Assembly: GCF_000425845.1 (NCBI RefSeq) | Contig: NZ_KE384463.1 | Location: 66,169-130,168, forward strand | DNA: 64,000 bases | Direction of reading: 5' to 3' | Source: Jeotgalicoccus psychrophilus DSM 19085 | GTDB taxonomy: Bacteria > Bacillota > Bacilli > Staphylococcales > Salinicoccaceae | Part shown: positions 18,497-29,282 of the stretch, in pieces | How the letters are laid out: every line of letters starts with the position of its first letter | Numbering within the stretch: position 1 is the first letter of the stretch | Translations under genes and position numbers: made by a program | Notes under the pieces: model-generated | What the model was told of the DNA's origin: nothing | The model's database searches: none | The model's input: only the letters and a program-made list of their open reading frames with translations

Positions 18497-19642
18497 TTAC
18501 TGTTCTAAATACATTATAATACGCTCAAGCGTACTTTTATTTTTTTCTGATATTTCAACTCTGCGCGGAATTTCTGTAAAGTCTTCAAGTGTATCTTCCC
18601 AAAGTACGGGGAAATCGACTTTACATTGTTCTTTGTATTTATCGATAAATTCTTCCGGCAAGTATCCTGACGGTGCATCGATTTGTTTCATTGCAAGCCA
18701 TATCTGACTCCACATGCGCGGGACGACCTGCCAGATGTTATAGCCTCCGCCCCCGACCGCAATCCATTTTCCGGCAGTATACTTATCTGCCATCTCGCGC
18801 ACGAAGCGGGGAATTTCTTCATAGGATTTTGATGTCAGAGACAGATGGGTCATCGGATCCCTGAAGTGGGCGTCAACGCCATTTTGACTTAGAATAACGT
18901 CAGGTTCGAATGATTGTATCACCCCTTCAAGACTCGTTTTAAATACTTCTAAAAACGATTCATCTTCTGTAAATGCATCAATCGGCAGATTTACAGTATA
19001 GCCGAAACCTTCTTCTATGCCGCGCTCTGTGGCACTGCCTGTGCCCGGGAATAAATATCGGCCTGTTTCATGTATCGAGTACGTCAAGATGTCATTACGG
19101 TTATAAAACGTCCATTGTACACCGTCTCCGTGGTGAGCGTCTGTATCGATATACAACACTTTCTTGCCGTATTTCTGTGCAATGTATTCACAGGCAATCG
19201 CAGTATCATTATAGACGCAAAATCCGCTCGCTTTACCGCTGAATCCGTGATGCAGTCCGCCGGCTAGGCTCAGCGCCTTATCGGTTTCGTCCGACATGAC
19301 CAGATCTACTGCAGTCAATGTTGCTCCGACGAGTGCGGCGCATTTTTCATGCATATTTTTAAAGCTCGGTGTATCTTCCGAATCCAGTCCGTATTTTGCC
19401 AGTTCTTCTGCCGACAGTTTATCTTGTCCCGCTGCCCGCACTGCCTCGATGTAATCAGGAGAATGGACGAGTGAAAGTTCCTCATCAGTCGCAATCCGCG
19501 GTTTAATAATATCCACATCATTTAAAAATCCGGCATCCGTTAATAAATCCGTTGTTAATTTTAAGCGCATCTGATTAAAAGGATGAGTATCATTAAACCG
19601 GTATTTAAGCAGTTCATCATTATAAACATACAGGGGTTTCAT
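18497..19642 (-). CDS. acuC: Acetoin utilization protein AcuC (class I/II HDAC-like deacetylase)
   Basis: 381 residues. Zinc-dependent deacetylase motifs are intact: HHGFSGKASGFCVYNDTAIA, the metal-binding YIDTDAHHGDGVQWTFY, and VGGGGYN. In B. subtilis AcuC removes the acetyl group that AcuA places on acetyl-CoA synthetase, reactivating it. The start ATG overlaps the acuB stop (TAATG on the minus strand), so it is the last gene of the acuA-acuB-acuC operon, convergent with ccpA. Confidence 0.94.
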   Translation of the reverse strand: MKPLYVYNDELLKYRFNDTHPFNQMRLKLTTDLLTDAGFLNDVDIIKPRIATDEELSLVHSPDYIEAVRAAGQDKLSAEELAKYGLDSEDTPSFKNMHEKCAALVGATLTAVDLVMSDETDKALSLAGGLHHGFSGKASGFCVYNDTAIACEYIAQKYGKKVLYIDTDAHHGDGVQWTFYNRNDILTYSIHETGRYLFPGTGSATERGIEEGFGYTVNLPIDAFTEDESFLEVFKTSLEGVIQSFEPDVILSQNGVDAHFRDPMTHLSLTSKSYEEIPRFVREMADKYTAGKWIAVGGGGYNIWQVVPRMWSQIWLAMKQIDAPSGYLPEEFIDKYKEQCKVDFPVLWEDTLEDFTEIPRRVEISEKNKSTLERIIMYLEQ

Positions 19643-20277
19643 TACGACATCTCGCTCGGATCCAGTACATTAAACCCGGATTCTTTTAGTTTTTCTATAG
19701 CAAATAACGGATTCATTGCATCGATGCGGAGGACGATAATTTTATGGTCTTTTTTATCAGGGTTCGGATAAATTGAAATGCTGACAATTTTAATATTCAG
19801 GTCTTTAAACACTTTGCCGATATCAAATATTACACCCATGCGGTCTTTAATATCAATTTCAATAATAGAGCCGGGTTCTTTAATACCAGTCAGTTCAAGA
19901 AATGTATTGAGCATATCTTTCTGGGTGACGATGCCGACGATTTTTTTACCGCGCATAACTGGAATTGCCCCGATCGCAAAATGATAAAAATCTTTCGCAA
20001 TTTCTTCGACAAAGTCGAGCGGGTGGCAGGTCGTGACCTGCTGGCGCATAATTTTACCAAGTTCTAGATCCAGTGACAGATCTGCATCTTTACTCGCGAT
20101 GGACGGCAGCGCGAGATTCACGTCTTTATCTGAAATAATCCCTGCTAAATTATTATCATCATCGACGATCGGAATATGGCGAATCGACAGGCGGCTCATC
20201 AGATTCATTGCCTCGTGAATCGTATCGTTGACGTGGAGTGTCTCCACGGGAGAAGTCATAATTCTTTCTACTAGCAT
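19642..20277 (-). CDS. acuB: AcuB-like protein, two CBS domains plus ACT-like domain
   Basis: 211 residues from ATG at 20277; the upstream GTG at 20289 would add four residues, but MLVERIM matches the MIVEQIM start of B. subtilis AcuB and the GAGGGGTG site suits the ATG. Two CBS motifs (residues about 1-60, IRHIPIVDDDNNLAGIISDKD, and 75-130, IGAIPVMRGKKIVGIVTQKD) are followed by an ACT-like region. It probably senses an adenine nucleotide and tunes the AcuA/AcuC couple; this is inference. Confidence 0.9.
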   Translation of the reverse strand: MLVERIMTSPVETLHVNDTIHEAMNLMSRLSIRHIPIVDDDNNLAGIISDKDVNLALPSIASKDADLSLDLELGKIMRQQVTTCHPLDFVEEIAKDFYHFAIGAIPVMRGKKIVGIVTQKDMLNTFLELTGIKEPGSIIEIDIKDRMGVIFDIGKVFKDLNIKIVSISIYPNPDKKDHKIIVLRIDAMNPLFAIEKLKESGFNVLDPSEMS

Positions 20278-20295
20278 ATGCAATCGCACCCCTCG

Positions 20296-20928
20296 TTAAA
20301 TTAAAAATCGGTTTTTAAAACGTATTTCATCAAACTGCTGCATCTGTTTATCATTAATATTTTTTCCTATACGGGCCATCAGTGTATTGGCGGGGTGGCC
20401 GGTAATTTCAGGATCATTCGTCTGAAACACTTCATAATCCGCACGCTGCATTAAACGAATCATCAGTTTTTTATAGTCGTAGACGTCGAGACCGCTGTTT
20501 TTTAAATCCCAGTGCCAGTAATATTCCGTCGTAATAATTATATAATTTTCGATAAAATCATCATATGTTGATAGTTCAAGCATTTTTCCGGCAAGGCCGT
20601 AACTCCGGTAGGGCAGTGCAACTTCTACTGCGCCGAGTTCCATAATGAATGAATGATTACCGTCCGACCAGCGCTCAAGCGGATCGGGATGAAGAAATAT
20701 AATGTAGCCGACAATATGTTTATTTATATGACTGACAATAATTCTTCCTTCAGGAAGTTCTGCGATTTCAATCAGCGCCTGAAATTGTTCTTTAGGACGT
20801 CTGAATGCAGTTAAATTATCGTCAAATGTATATGTTTTCAAAATATCGCTGTCAACAGGACCTTCTATAATGACGGTGTCCGTCTCAGTTTTTGTTTCAG
20901 TTTTAAAATAGTGTTTTTGATGCCTCAA
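20296..20928 (-). CDS. acuA: AcuA, GNAT protein acetyltransferase acting on AcsA
   Basis: 210 residues from TTG at 20928, preceded by AAAAGGGGTG. The GNAT core is visible in GRIIVSHINKHIVGYIIFLHP and LPYRSYGLAGKMLELS. In Bacillus AcuA acetylates the active-site-proximal lysine of AcsA and switches it off. It is divergent from acsA, so writer, eraser and target are adjacent. Two cre-like sites lie in the shared upstream region. Confidence 0.93.
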   Translation of the reverse strand: MRHQKHYFKTETKTETDTVIIEGPVDSDILKTYTFDDNLTAFRRPKEQFQALIEIAELPEGRIIVSHINKHIVGYIIFLHPDPLERWSDGNHSFIMELGAVEVALPYRSYGLAGKMLELSTYDDFIENYIIITTEYYWHWDLKNSGLDVYDYKKLMIRLMQRADYEVFQTNDPEITGHPANTLMARIGKNINDKQMQQFDEIRFKNRFLI

Positions 20929-21011
20929 TGGAACACCCCTTTTAAAAGTAATTAAATGTTATGAAAAAATAAATTCATTATCATTATATATTATAGTGAA
21001 ATTATACTAAA

Positions 21012-21027
21012 GTGAAAGCGATTTTAT
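21012..21027. promoter_or_regulatory. cre-like site 1 in the acuA/acsA divergent region
   Basis: TGAAAGCGATTTTA at 21013-21026 differs from TGWAANCGNTNWCA by one base (T for C at position 13). Read on the minus strand it lies upstream of a possible TATAAT for acuA. Confidence 0.5.
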
Positions 21028-21092
21028 TTCATAAAAAATAAAGAAAATAAAAGAAATCAGTCTTTTTCATAGAATTCTGAACTGTCTTTCAA

Positions 21093-21120
21093 TATAATAG
21101 GCATATGAAAGCGAAATCAT
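21093..21120 (+). promoter_or_regulatory. acsA -10 box and overlapping cre site 2
   Basis: TATAAT at 21093-21098 is followed at 21105-21120 by ATGAAAGCGAAATCAT, a full match to the cre consensus WTGNNARCGNWWWCAW. The operator would cover the transcription start, the expected position for CcpA repression of acsA. A good -35 was not seen. Confidence 0.65.
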
Positions 21121-21147
21121 AATTACAAATAAGGGGTGTCGTTAAGA

Positions 21148-22857
21148 ATGAAAGTAGAACTTTACGAAGCAACAGATCAACATGCAAACATGCCGAATTA
21201 CGAAACGGCAAAAGAAAATTTCTCATGGGAAGATATTGAAAAGGAATTTTCATGGTATGAAACTGGAAAAGTAAATATGGTTTATGAAGCTATTGATAAA
21301 CATGTGGACGAGGGATATGGAGATAAGATTGCGCTTCATTACAAACTGGAAGATAATATTCAGTCGTTTACTTTTAAAGAAATGAAAGAGAACTCAAATA
21401 AAGCAGCAAATGTTTTAAAGAATGCGGGTGTTAAAAAAGGAGACCGCGTATTTATCTTTATGGCACGGTCGCCTGAACTTTATTTTGCACTGCTCGGTGC
21501 ACTGAAAATCGGTGCCGTAGTAGGACCGCTGTTTGAAGCATTTATGGAGAAAGCAGTAAAAGACCGTATGGAAGACAGTGAAGCAACAACAATTATTACA
21601 ACGCCTGAACTGCTGCCGAGAATTCCGGTTGATGAGCTGCCGGACTTAAAAAATGTAGTTGTCGCAGGTGATGACGTTGATGAGCGTTACATTAATTTTA
21701 ACGAGGAATTTAATAATGCTTCTTCAGAGTTTGAAATTGAATGGCTGGGTAAAGAAGATGGACTGATCTTACATTACACAAGTGGTTCAACAGGTCAGCC
21801 TAAAGGCGTGCTGCATGCACAGTATGCAATGGTGCAGCAGTATATTTCAGGTAAATATGTACTCGATTTAAAAGAAGACGATGTGTACTGGTGTACAGCT
21901 GACCCGGGCTGGGTAACAGGAACTTCGTACGGCATATTTGCACCGTGGCTGAACCGTGCGACGAATGTTATCGTCGGTGGCAGATTTTCTGCTGAATCAT
22001 GGTATGGAGCGCTTGAAGAACTGAAAGTAACGATTTGGTACAGTGCACCGACAGCATTCAGAATGCTGATGGGCAGCAGTGACAATGCTGTTGAAAAATA
22101 CGACTTATCAGCACTTAGACATATTCTGTCTGTTGGTGAACCGTTAAACCCTGAAGTAGTTAAGTGGGGGATGGAAGTATTTAATCTGCGCATTCACGAT
22201 ACGTGGTGGATGACTGAAACAGGTGCACATATGATTGTGAATTTCCCGTCCATGGATATTAAAGGTGGTTCGATGGGTAAACCGCTGCCGGGTGTCGAAG
22301 CAACAATCATCGATGATCAGGGTAATGAACTGCCGCCGAACCGCATGGGTAACCTTGCAATGAAAACAGGCTGGCCGGCAATGATGCGTGAAATATGGAA
22401 GAATAAACCGAAGTACGATTCTTACTTTATCGGCGACTGGTATATTTCCGGAGATTCCGCCTACCAGGATGAAGAGGGCTATTTCTGGTTCCAGGGCCGG
22501 GTCGACGATGTCATTATGACAGCGGGCGAACGCGTCGGACCATTTGAAATCGAGTCGAAACTGGTAGAACATGAAGCAGTGCAGGAAGCGGGAGTTATCG
22601 GTAAGCCTGATCCTGTGCGCGGTGAGATTGTTAAGGCGTTTATCGCTTTAAGAGACGGTTACGAGCCGACTGATGAGCTTAAAGAAGAAATTCGGGTATT
22701 CGTGAAGAACGGACTCGCGGCGCACGCAGCACCTAGAGAAATCGAATTTAAAGACAGTCTGCCGAAAACACGCAGCGGTAAAATTATGAGACGCGTGCTT
22801 AAAGCATGGGAACTCGATTTACCGGCGGGCGATTTATCATCGATGGACGATGATTAA
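21148..22857 (+). CDS. acsA: Acetyl-CoA synthetase (acetate--CoA ligase) AcsA
   Basis: 569 residues from ATG 21148; AAGGGG at 21131 suits this ATG, while a GTG at 21136 lies within the ribosome site. ANL-superfamily motifs: LHYTSGSTGQPKGV (AMP-binding), TWWMTETG, SGDSAYQDEEGYFWFQGR hinge, and C-terminal RSGKIMRR with K545, the residue AcuA would acetylate. It turns acetate, ATP and CoA into acetyl-CoA in the cytosol. Divergent from acuA, followed by a terminator; cre sites upstream point to catabolite repression. Confidence 0.95.
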   Translation: MKVELYEATDQHANMPNYETAKENFSWEDIEKEFSWYETGKVNMVYEAIDKHVDEGYGDKIALHYKLEDNIQSFTFKEMKENSNKAANVLKNAGVKKGDRVFIFMARSPELYFALLGALKIGAVVGPLFEAFMEKAVKDRMEDSEATTIITTPELLPRIPVDELPDLKNVVVAGDDVDERYINFNEEFNNASSEFEIEWLGKEDGLILHYTSGSTGQPKGVLHAQYAMVQQYISGKYVLDLKEDDVYWCTADPGWVTGTSYGIFAPWLNRATNVIVGGRFSAESWYGALEELKVTIWYSAPTAFRMLMGSSDNAVEKYDLSALRHILSVGEPLNPEVVKWGMEVFNLRIHDTWWMTETGAHMIVNFPSMDIKGGSMGKPLPGVEATIIDDQGNELPPNRMGNLAMKTGWPAMMREIWKNKPKYDSYFIGDWYISGDSAYQDEEGYFWFQGRVDDVIMTAGERVGPFEIESKLVEHEAVQEAGVIGKPDPVRGEIVKAFIALRDGYEPTDELKEEIRVFVKNGLAAHAAPREIEFKDSLPKTRSGKIMRRVLKAWELDLPAGDLSSMDDD

Positions 22858-22893
22858 GTTTACAAATTATCATAAAATTTAAATAGATTAGGA

Positions 22894-22930
22894 AATACAG
22901 GCCGTTTATAATGGCCTGTATTCTTTTTTT
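22894..22930 (+). terminator. Terminator after acsA
   Basis: AATACAGGCC/GGCCTGTATT stem, 9-nt loop, then CTTTTTTT. Confidence 0.93.
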
Positions 22931-22949
22931 ATGTCATAATGATTATGAA

Positions 22950-22970
22950 GTTGTGAAATCGTTTTACAAC
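22950..22970. promoter_or_regulatory. Inverted repeat upstream of fhs
   Basis: Arms GTTGTGAAA and TTTTACAAC around TCG form a near-perfect 21-bp dyad 28 bp before the fhs start. The core TGAAATCGTTTT also resembles half a cre site. The regulator is unknown. Confidence 0.4.
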
Positions 22971-22997
22971 TGCAAATTATATTTAGGAGCTGAGAAG

Positions 22998-24665
22998 ATG
23001 GCACATTTGACTGACCAAGAGATTGCGTCTAAAGCCTCAATACAACCAATTCAGGATATTGCTAAAAAAGCAGGAATCCCTGAAGAAGCGTTAGAAATGT
23101 ATGGTAAATACAAGGCAAAAGTAGACATCCACCAACTTGAAGGAAACAAGGAAAATTCTAAAATCGTTCTTGTATCCGCTATGAACCCGACACCTGCAGG
23201 TGAAGGGAAATCAACAGTAACTGTTGGATTAAGTGATGCTTTTAATAAAATTGGTAAAAAAGTAATGGTCGCTTTACGTGAACCTTCACTAGGACCTGTT
23301 ATGGGTGTTAAAGGCGGAGCAACAGGCGGAGGCCATGCACAAGTATTACCGATGGAAGAAATCAACTTACACTTTAATGGTGATCTACACGCAATTACTA
23401 CAGCAAATAATGCATTGAGTGCATTCATTGATAACCACATTCACCAGGGAAATGCGTTAAACATTGACCCGCGCCGTGTATCCTGGAAACGCGTTATCGA
23501 CATGAATGACCGTGCACTTCGTCAAGTCGTTGTCGGTTTAGGCGGACCTACAAGAGGGGTTCCGCGTGAAGATGGATTTGATATTACAGTTGCGAGTGAA
23601 ATCATGGCTGTTTTATGTTTATCAAACGACATCATGGATCTTAAAGAAAAATTAGCTAAAATTGTATTCGGTTATACTTACGATAAAAAACCAGTAACAG
23701 TTGGGGAGCTTGAAGTTCAAGGTGCACTAGCACTTCTTCTTAAAGAAGCTATCAAACCTAACTTAGTACAAACTATGGAAGGTACACCTGCATTAATTCA
23801 CGGTGGACCATTCGCTAACATTGCTCACGGATGTAACTCAATCATTGCAACAAACACTGCAAGACAGCTTGCTGATATTGTTGTAACTGAATCAGGTTTC
23901 GGTTCTGACCTTGGAGCGGAAAAATTCATGGATATTAAAGCACGCATGGGCGGATTCAAGCCAGATGCTATCGTTTTAGTAGCAACAATCCGTGCACTTA
24001 AGATGAACGGCGGAGTAGCTAAAGCTGATTTAGGCGAAGCTAACGTTGACGCTCTTAAAGATGGCGTTGTTAACTTAGGTAAACACATCGAGAACGCTCG
24101 TAAATTCGGCGTTGAACCGGTAATCGCGTTAAACGATTTTGTAACTGACACTGACGAAGAAAGAAATTTCGTTCTTGACTGGTGTAAAGATCAGGGCGTT
24201 CGCGTTGCATTAACACAAGTATGGGAAAAAGGTGGAGAAGGTGGCGTTGACTTAGCTAATGAAGTATTAGCAGCAGTTGAAGCCGGAAACGACTTCAAAC
24301 ACCTGTACGAAGATGAACTGCCAATTGCTGACAAAATCGAGAAAATCGTTACAGAAGTATACGGCGGAGACGGTGTTGATTTCTCAGCTAAAGCTAAAAA
24401 ACAAATTGCTGATATCGAAGCTAACGGCTGGGGCAACTTCCCGGTATGTATGGCTAAGACTCAGTACTCATTATCAGACGACCCTAAAAAATTAGGACGT
24501 CCGACAGGATTCAGAGTAAGCGTTAGTGAAGTTATTGCTAAAGCAGGTGCAGGATTCGTTGTTGCACTTACTGGTGATATCATGACGATGCCTGGACTTC
24601 CTAAAGTTCCTTCAGCTGTCAAAATGGACGTGAATGCTGACGGTTCTTCAACTGGATTATTCTAG
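22998..24665 (+). CDS. fhs: Formate--tetrahydrofolate ligase
   Basis: 555 residues from ATG 22998 (TTTAGGAGC upstream); an in-frame earlier start has no ribosome site and would exceed the usual 555-560 length. The ATP loop is [10 protein letters not shown] (K71). Other family signatures are [20 protein letters not shown] and [14 protein letters not shown]-like [18 protein letters not shown]. It makes 10-formyl-THF from formate, ATP and THF, feeding purine and formyl-Met synthesis. Codon choice is noticeably more AT-ending than neighbours, as in strongly expressed genes. Confidence 0.97.
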   Translation: MAHLTDQEIASKASIQPIQDIAKKAGIPEEALEMYGKYKAKVDIHQLEGNKENSKIVLVSAMNPTPAGEGKSTVTVGLSDAFNKIGKKVMVALREPSLGPVMGVKGGATGGGHAQVLPMEEINLHFNGDLHAITTANNALSAFIDNHIHQGNALNIDPRRVSWKRVIDMNDRALRQVVVGLGGPTRGVPREDGFDITVASEIMAVLCLSNDIMDLKEKLAKIVFGYTYDKKPVTVGELEVQGALALLLKEAIKPNLVQTMEGTPALIHGGPFANIAHGCNSIIATNTARQLADIVVTESGFGSDLGAEKFMDIKARMGGFKPDAIVLVATIRALKMNGGVAKADLGEANVDALKDGVVNLGKHIENARKFGVEPVIALNDFVTDTDEERNFVLDWCKDQGVRVALTQVWEKGGEGGVDLANEVLAAVEAGNDFKHLYEDELPIADKIEKIVTEVYGGDGVDFSAKAKKQIADIEANGWGNFPVCMAKTQYSLSDDPKKLGRPTGFRVSVSEVIAKAGAGFVVALTGDIMTMPGLPKVPSAVKMDVNADGSSTGLF

Positions 24666-24678
24666 AACCTATATAGAG

Positions 24679-24711
24679 AAAGCCCAAAATCTCCGGATTT
24701 TGGGCTTTTTT
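24679..24711 (+). terminator. Terminator after fhs
   Basis: AAGCCCAAAAT/ATTTTGGGCTT stem with a TTTTTT tail. Confidence 0.95.
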
Positions 24712-24790
24712 GTATTGGATGAATTTTGGAGAGGAATTACCGATTTTATCGTCATCTGGTGGGCCAATTTAGCATGTGAGAACTTTACAT

Positions 24791-24951
24791 TGTCCGACAA
24801 ATCAGTTTATCAGACAATGTCGTTTTCACAGTGTCCGACAAATCGGTTTATCAGACAATATCGTTTTCACAGTGTCCGACAAATCAGTTTATCAGACAAT
24901 GTCGTTTTCACACTGTCCGACAAATCAGTTTATCGGACAGTGTCAGTCACA
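24791..24951. repeat. Tandem array E, four 41-bp units with a 26-bp palindrome each
   Basis: Units start with TGTCCGAC at 24791, 24832, 24873 and 24914, all exactly 41 bp apart. Each unit opens with a palindrome; in the fourth unit the arms TGTCCGA and TCGGACA are perfect with further pairing inside, and in the first three one base of the right arm differs. Spacer part is GTCGTTTTCACAG-like. The array lies between the fhs terminator and the PBP terminator of the convergent gene. Confidence 0.93.
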
Positions 24952-24963
24952 ATAAAATTCATT

Positions 24964-24997
24964 ACAAAAAAACACCCCCACTCAAAGTGGAGGTGTC
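24964..24997 (-). terminator. Terminator after the class A PBP gene
   Basis: Read on the minus strand, ACACCTCCACT/AGTGGGGGTGT pairs and is followed by seven T, just beyond the stop codon. Confidence 0.92.
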
Positions 24998-25015
24998 CAT
25001 TTCAATTTTACTTAA

Positions 25016-27535
25016 TTAATCATCATCATCGTCGTCATCGTCATCTGATGAGCTGCTTCTTGATGATCTGCCGCCGACTGTATATGTGTCATCATACGTC
25101 CGCGTGACACGTCCTCTTAAATCACTGTTTGAAAGGCCGCTGTCAACCGCTGCGCCCATACGCGCCTGGATTGCAGGATCACTTAGTGAACTCTTGTTCG
25201 AGAACTGCGTATCTTCTGCGATTAGTCCTTCAATTGGTCTGTCCATACTGCTTGAGCAGTCATCTTCCAGTTCCATGGTCAGTGCACAGAATTCTTCTTC
25301 TCTGACTGATGAAGGCTGCTGGAATTCTTCGTATGCCCCGAGCTGTTCAGGTGCAACGTTTGTTAATGCCTGCGCCATATTTCTCCAGTTGTACAGGTGA
25401 TAGTACTGTTCATCGTCTGTGTAGTAGACCTGGGGAATGTTACGGTCGTAACCCATCCATATACCTAAAGTAACTTTCGGGTTAAAGCCGACCATCCATG
25501 AATCGACGAAACGCTCGGATGTACCGGTTTTCGCTGACCAGTCGTAAACACCCTGTACTGAGTCATAGTAATCTTTAATGTGATAAACAGAACCGGTAAC
25601 AAATGATTCTTTCAGCATGTCAGCCATTAAGAATGATGTTGAATCTTTAAACACTCTTGTTGGATCCTGCTGCTGTTCATAAACTACTTCACCGCTTGGA
25701 TCAGTAATTGATTCAATCATATAGCTCTCTGTCATTTCACCTTCGTTGCCGAACGTAGAAAATGCATCGACGTTTTCTACAACCGATACGTCGTTCGTAC
25801 CGAGCGGCAGTGAAGCTGTGCTTAACAGTTCGTCCGATACATTCAGATTCATCTGTTCTAAATACTGTCCCGGATTATGGTTTTTAACTTCAGACCACAA
25901 TCTTAAAGTACTTAAATTATATGAGTTGCTGAGTGCGTGTTTCGCAGATACTAAGCCGTATTCTTCAGTAGAGTAGTTACTTGGCTCATAACCGTTATCG
26001 TTGAACTCTTTATCAAGTAATACTGTATCTGGTACGATTAAGCCCTGATCGATTGCCGGAGCAAATGTGCTCAGCGGCTTCATCGTTGAACCTGCCTGGC
26101 GTTTTGTCTGGGTTGCATGGTTAACTTCGGATTCATCATAGTTGCGTCCGCCGACAAAACCAAGTATTTTACCAGTGCTATTATCTTTTAGAACCATGCC
26201 GACTTCGTGATCGAGTATTTCTTCTTCTTCGCCTTCAGTCGCGTTTAGTGCATCCAGACTGCTGCGCTGGCCGTAGTAGGTAAAGTTGTTATTTTTTGTG
26301 TCCTGCATCGTATCGTAAATCGTTTTATCGATTGTCGTTTCAATCTGATAACCCTCATTACGCATTGCTTCATTCGCTTTTTGAGTGTACTCCTGATTGA
26401 GCAGAGGCGTTGAATTAACATCTTCACGGCTGATGCCTTCTTCTTCGGCGAGGATATATTTAATAATTTCCACACCGCGACGTTCCACTTCATCTGTCAG
26501 GAACGGATAGTTCTGGTTTGGTACAACAACACTTGATGCCATATTGTCATAGATGTTGTATTGAAGTGCCTGATCATGTTCTTCCTCGGTAATTGCACCT
26601 TCAGTCAGCATTCTTGAAAGGACGAAATCCTGGCGGTTCTTACCGGCCTCGAGCAATTCAGGTTCTTTCATTGTACCGTCCTGATTAAATGGTGTGTATG
26701 CGTAAGGATTTTGCGGCAAGCCAGCCAAAAATGCACTTTCAGCAATATTTAAATCTGCTGCCGGCTTGCCGAAAACACCTTGGGCTGCTGATTCAATACC
26801 AGCGATATTTTGCCCGTTGGCATTACGCCCAAACGATACTGCATTTAAGTATGCTTGCATAATTTCTTCTTTGGACATGATATTTTCGACTCTGAATGCG
26901 AGCAGAAGCTCTGTTGCTTTACGGTCGAATGTCGGGTCGTTAGTAAGCATCTGGTTTTTCACCAGCTGCTGTGTAATGGTACTTCCCCCTGAACTTTCAT
27001 CGCCGCCTGCTACTTGCTGCAGGGATGCGCGCATGAATGCTTTTGGAACGACACCGTTATGTTCATAAAAGTGTTCATCCTCAGTTGAGATTAATGCATC
27101 CATGACGTTTTCAGAGATGTTTTCATAATCGACAGTTTCCCGGATTAAGTCGGATCTCAATGTTCCGAGTTCTTCGCCGGAGCCGAATGATACAGTCGTA
27201 CTTTCAGTCATTTCGGTAAGATCGGTTAAAATTTCTTCTTCAGCAAGCACTTCTTCATCTGAGACTAGTGCTGCAAAGTAACCGAGGCCGATGCTGAAAA
27301 GGAATATCCCAAGCAGGGTGAATGCTAAAAGTAAAAATAAAACTACATTCCATATAGTGTCATATGCTGTGAAGAATGACACCCTGATAGGGGAACCTGC
27401 TTTTTTAAAGCGGGCGACTGTATTATGATATTTGTCCTTAGCATTTGCTCCGTGAACTTTGTCTTTCTTTTTGTCAGGATCTTTGCGGGAGAACATCTTT
27501 TTTATATTATCAATAAAGTCATTTTTCTTATCCAT
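25016..27535 (-). CDS. Class A penicillin-binding protein (glycosyltransferase/transpeptidase)
   Basis: 839 residues, bifunctional peptidoglycan synthase. A basic cytoplasmic tail (1-58) is followed by one membrane anchor (about 61-91), then a GT51 domain with catalytic E152 in STEDEHFYEHNG and the QQLVKNQ motif. The transpeptidase domain has S483 and K486 in GSTMKP, SNS in the SxN position (ALSNSYN) and K669 in KTGTS. The extracellular C-terminus ends in SSRSSSS and nine aspartates, an unusual acidic tail. The ATG is preceded by AGGAGG. It is convergent with fhs and divergent from tyrS. Confidence 0.94.
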   Translation of the reverse strand: MDKKNDFIDNIKKMFSRKDPDKKKDKVHGANAKDKYHNTVARFKKAGSPIRVSFFTAYDTIWNVVLFLLLAFTLLGIFLFSIGLGYFAALVSDEEVLAEEEILTDLTEMTESTTVSFGSGEELGTLRSDLIRETVDYENISENVMDALISTEDEHFYEHNGVVPKAFMRASLQQVAGGDESSGGSTITQQLVKNQMLTNDPTFDRKATELLLAFRVENIMSKEEIMQAYLNAVSFGRNANGQNIAGIESAAQGVFGKPAADLNIAESAFLAGLPQNPYAYTPFNQDGTMKEPELLEAGKNRQDFVLSRMLTEGAITEEEHDQALQYNIYDNMASSVVVPNQNYPFLTDEVERRGVEIIKYILAEEEGISREDVNSTPLLNQEYTQKANEAMRNEGYQIETTIDKTIYDTMQDTKNNNFTYYGQRSSLDALNATEGEEEEILDHEVGMVLKDNSTGKILGFVGGRNYDESEVNHATQTKRQAGSTMKPLSTFAPAIDQGLIVPDTVLLDKEFNDNGYEPSNYSTEEYGLVSAKHALSNSYNLSTLRLWSEVKNHNPGQYLEQMNLNVSDELLSTASLPLGTNDVSVVENVDAFSTFGNEGEMTESYMIESITDPSGEVVYEQQQDPTRVFKDSTSFLMADMLKESFVTGSVYHIKDYYDSVQGVYDWSAKTGTSERFVDSWMVGFNPKVTLGIWMGYDRNIPQVYYTDDEQYYHLYNWRNMAQALTNVAPEQLGAYEEFQQPSSVREEEFCALTMELEDDCSSSMDRPIEGLIAEDTQFSNKSSLSDPAIQARMGAAVDSGLSNSDLRGRVTRTYDDTYTVGGRSSRSSSSDDDDDDDDD

Positions 27536-27685
27536 GCCAACCTCCTATTAAAAAGATTATATCATATGTTCTTATCGCACTCATAGTGATAAAAGCCCGT
27601 GTAAACATATTGTAATTCAACCATGTAATCGTATATCAAAACGTATAAAAGTCAAAACAATAAGACTGGACTGCAGGATGTAAAC

Positions 27686-27714
27686 TTGACATTTTATCAT
27701 CCTGATAATATACT
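27686..27714 (+). promoter_or_regulatory. Sigma-A promoter of the tyrS T-box transcript
   Basis: TTGACA at 27686-27691 and TATACT at 27709-27714 with 17-bp spacing, just upstream of the T-box leader. Confidence 0.75.
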
Positions 27715-27739
27715 TGTTTAAAATTTAATGAATAATTTG

Positions 27740-29223
<1,484 letters not shown>

Positions 29224-29230
29224 GTTAGTA

Positions 29231-29271
29231 AATCAGCAGCAGAATTATTGAGATTCTGCTGCTGATTTTTG
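29231..29271 (+). terminator. Terminator after tyrS
   Basis: AATCAGCAGCAGAAT/ATTCTGCTGCTGATT stem with a TTTTT tail. Confidence 0.95.
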
Positions 29272-29282
29272 ATTTTGAACAG

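Noticed and set aside
24634-25107. Plus-strand ORF through array E
   Set aside because: Starts inside fhs, runs through two terminators and the repeat array, and has no ribosome site.
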